Source: JAWBOD01 sp964651405 (lineage in GTDB: Archaea > Aenigmatarchaeota > Aenigmatarchaeia > Aenigmatarchaeales > Aenigmatarchaeaceae). From it: a stretch of 24,197 nt of DNA. Position numbers and translations under genes: made by a program. Below, one piece after another: positions 23,325-24,197 of the stretch. Below the pieces are notes generated by a model, which was given only the letters and a program-made list of their open reading frames with translations, did no database searches and had not been told where the DNA came from. Each line of letters starts with the position of its first letter. The stretch's first letter is position 1. The stretch is from positions 1-24,197 of the forward strand of contig CAZYZB010000011.1 in the NCBI GenBank assembly GCA_964651405.1, read 5' to 3'.

Positions 23325-23873
23325 ATGGCAACGGGGATAAAGGTTAAAGACGCTATGGTAACTAGGGTAGTAACTGCTAAGCCTAGTCAGACAGTTCTTG
23401 CAGCATCAAAAACCATGAAAAAGGAAGACGTTGGAAGCGTTATTGTGGTTGAAGGTAACAACCCAATAGGCATTGTAACAAGAGAGGACATAATAAACAA
23501 GGTTATAGCAAACAACAAGTTGCCTTCAAAAGTCACTTTAAAGGAAGTAATGAGTAAAAAACTGGCATCTTGCCTTCCTGACGCTGACATTTCCGAAGTA
23601 GCAAGAGCAATGTCAAAATACAAGTATGAAAGAATACCTGTCGTTTCTATGGGTAAGTTGATTGGTATAATATCAACAAGAGAAATCGCCAAAGTTGCAC
23701 CAGCGGCACTTGAGATAGCAACAGAGCATCTAAGAATTGAAGGGCCTGAAAAGGTTGTAGAAGAAACTAACGAAGGCGAATGCGAATTATGTGGTAATTA
23801 TTCAGAAGAGCTTCATAACGTTAATGATAAATGGGTATGCGATGCTTGCAAAGATGAGGCAGCAGCGCTCTAG
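23325..23873 (+). CDS. CBS-domain pair protein with C-terminal zinc ribbon
   Basis: A 182-aa protein. The first CBS domain covers about 7-62 (VKDAMVTRVVTAKPSQTV, then GIVTREDII) and the second about 70-128 (VMSKKLASCLPDADIS, then IPVVSMGKLIGIISTREIAK). CBS pairs bind adenine nucleotides such as AMP, ATP or SAM and usually act as energy or ligand sensors. The C-terminus carries a four-cysteine zinc ribbon, C153-x2-C156 and C172-x2-C175, which suggests contact with nucleic acid or another protein. This architecture is known in archaea but its role is not settled. It is a single gene with its own promoter, divergent from the COG1709-type regulator. The roughly 100 bp after its stop hold no clear feature. 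Confidence 0.85.
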   Translation: MATGIKVKDAMVTRVVTAKPSQTVLAASKTMKKEDVGSVIVVEGNNPIGIVTREDIINKVIANNKLPSKVTLKEVMSKKLASCLPDADISEVARAMSKYKYERIPVVSMGKLIGIISTREIAKVAPAALEIATEHLRIEGPEKVVEETNEGECELCGNYSEELHNVNDKWVCDACKDEAAAL

Positions 23874-23972
23874 AATTCTTGTAAACTTCAATAAGATATA
23901 TGAAAATAACCCAATGAAACATAATTTATAGTTCACACTAACAAAGATAGTAATCTAATCTCTTAGAAATTA

Positions 23973-24155
23973 CTAAAATCTTCTTGGTGCTTTTTTAGCA
24001 AAACAATCTCTACAAAAGACAGGCTTGCCTTCTGTTGGCTGGAATGGAACTTCGCATTCCTTTCCACACTCAGAACAAACAGCTTTGTGCATTTCCCTTG
24101 GGCCTCTATCAAAGCTACTGCCTCTGTTTCCGAATCGTCTATTTTCAAATGGCAT
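23973..24155 (-). CDS. Small CxxC-x17-CxxC zinc-binding protein
   Basis: A 60-aa protein with an Arg/Gly-rich N-terminus (ENRRFGNRGSSFDRGPR) followed by CSEC, exactly 17 residues, then CRDC and a basic tail KKAPRRF. The spacing defines the CxxC-x17-CxxC domain, found in archaea (and, as I recall, some bacteria) and of unknown function. The basic RG-rich arm suggests RNA or DNA binding. An overlapping frame at 23963-24148 encodes nothing recognisable. AAAGGAGA lies about six bases before the ATG. The next gene upstream, and perhaps the promoter, lie beyond the right edge. Confidence 0.8.
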   Translation of the reverse strand: MPFENRRFGNRGSSFDRGPREMHKAVCSECGKECEVPFQPTEGKPVFCRDCFAKKAPRRF

Positions 24156-24197
24156 TTAAATTCTCCTTTATTTTATATGAAGATGATAGAATTAACA

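Noticed and set aside
23963..24148. 61-codon minus-strand frame overlapping the CxxC-x17-CxxC gene
   Set aside because: The alternative frame has no motif, while the 60-aa frame has perfect cysteine spacing and an SD.
1..24197. CRISPR array, tRNA or insertion sequence
   Set aside because: No regularly spaced repeats, tRNA T-loop and acceptor patterns, or transposase motifs were found on either strand.

Overview
The window is archaeal chromosomal DNA, AT-rich and densely coded. Archaeal markers are an Orc1/Cdc6 initiator, a DP1-like DNA polymerase D small subunit, an archaeal family B DNA polymerase, a COG1709-type regulator, a geranylgeranyl-reductase-family flavoprotein and SecF-SecD in that order. 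Several genes have TATA boxes 26-28 bases ahead of the start codon (leaderless mRNAs), while genes inside operons have GGAG/GGTG Shine-Dalgarno (SD) sites. I cannot fix the phylum: Euryarchaeota or a DPANN-like lineage are both possible.

Region 1 (1-12147) is an accessory surface-glycan or lipid-modification cluster. A leftward operon runs from 5709: GT-C membrane protein, B12-type radical SAM enzyme, GT39-like membrane transferase, GT2 glycosyltransferase, then two damaged methyltransferase pieces at the left edge. A rightward operon (5920-9685) carries a methyltransferase, a GT2, a radical SAM enzyme and a second methyltransferase. A leftward pair (12147-9752) is another radical SAM plus GT2 and converges on it. 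The two GT2/radical SAM pairs look like related modules. One copy has diverged strongly: its GT2 has no DXD motif and carries a perfect 15-bp inverted repeat in its coding sequence, and its radical SAM enzyme has a CX5CX2C cluster motif.

Region 2 (12295-17382) is membrane and housekeeping. A geranylgeranyl-reductase-like flavoprotein is divergent from secF-secD, with two TATA boxes packed into 45 bp, followed by a TctA/DUF112-type membrane protein whose stop codon abuts the stop of polB.

Region 3 (17383-23192) is the replication locus. All genes read leftward: COG1709-type regulator, an AT-rich intergenic region with repeated dyads (candidate origin), orc1/cdc6, a very short DP1-like protein without phosphoesterase residues, and a family B polymerase ending in a zinc ribbon that resembles the C-terminal zinc finger of PolD large subunit DP2. 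Together these suggest that this PolB may carry a non-catalytic B-subunit, as eukaryotic replicative polymerases do. This is the most interesting possibility in the window.

Region 4 (23325-24155) holds a CBS-domain protein with a zinc-ribbon tail and a small CxxC-x17-CxxC protein. I saw no tRNA, rRNA, CRISPR array or insertion sequence. No gene-free stretch exceeds 300 bases.
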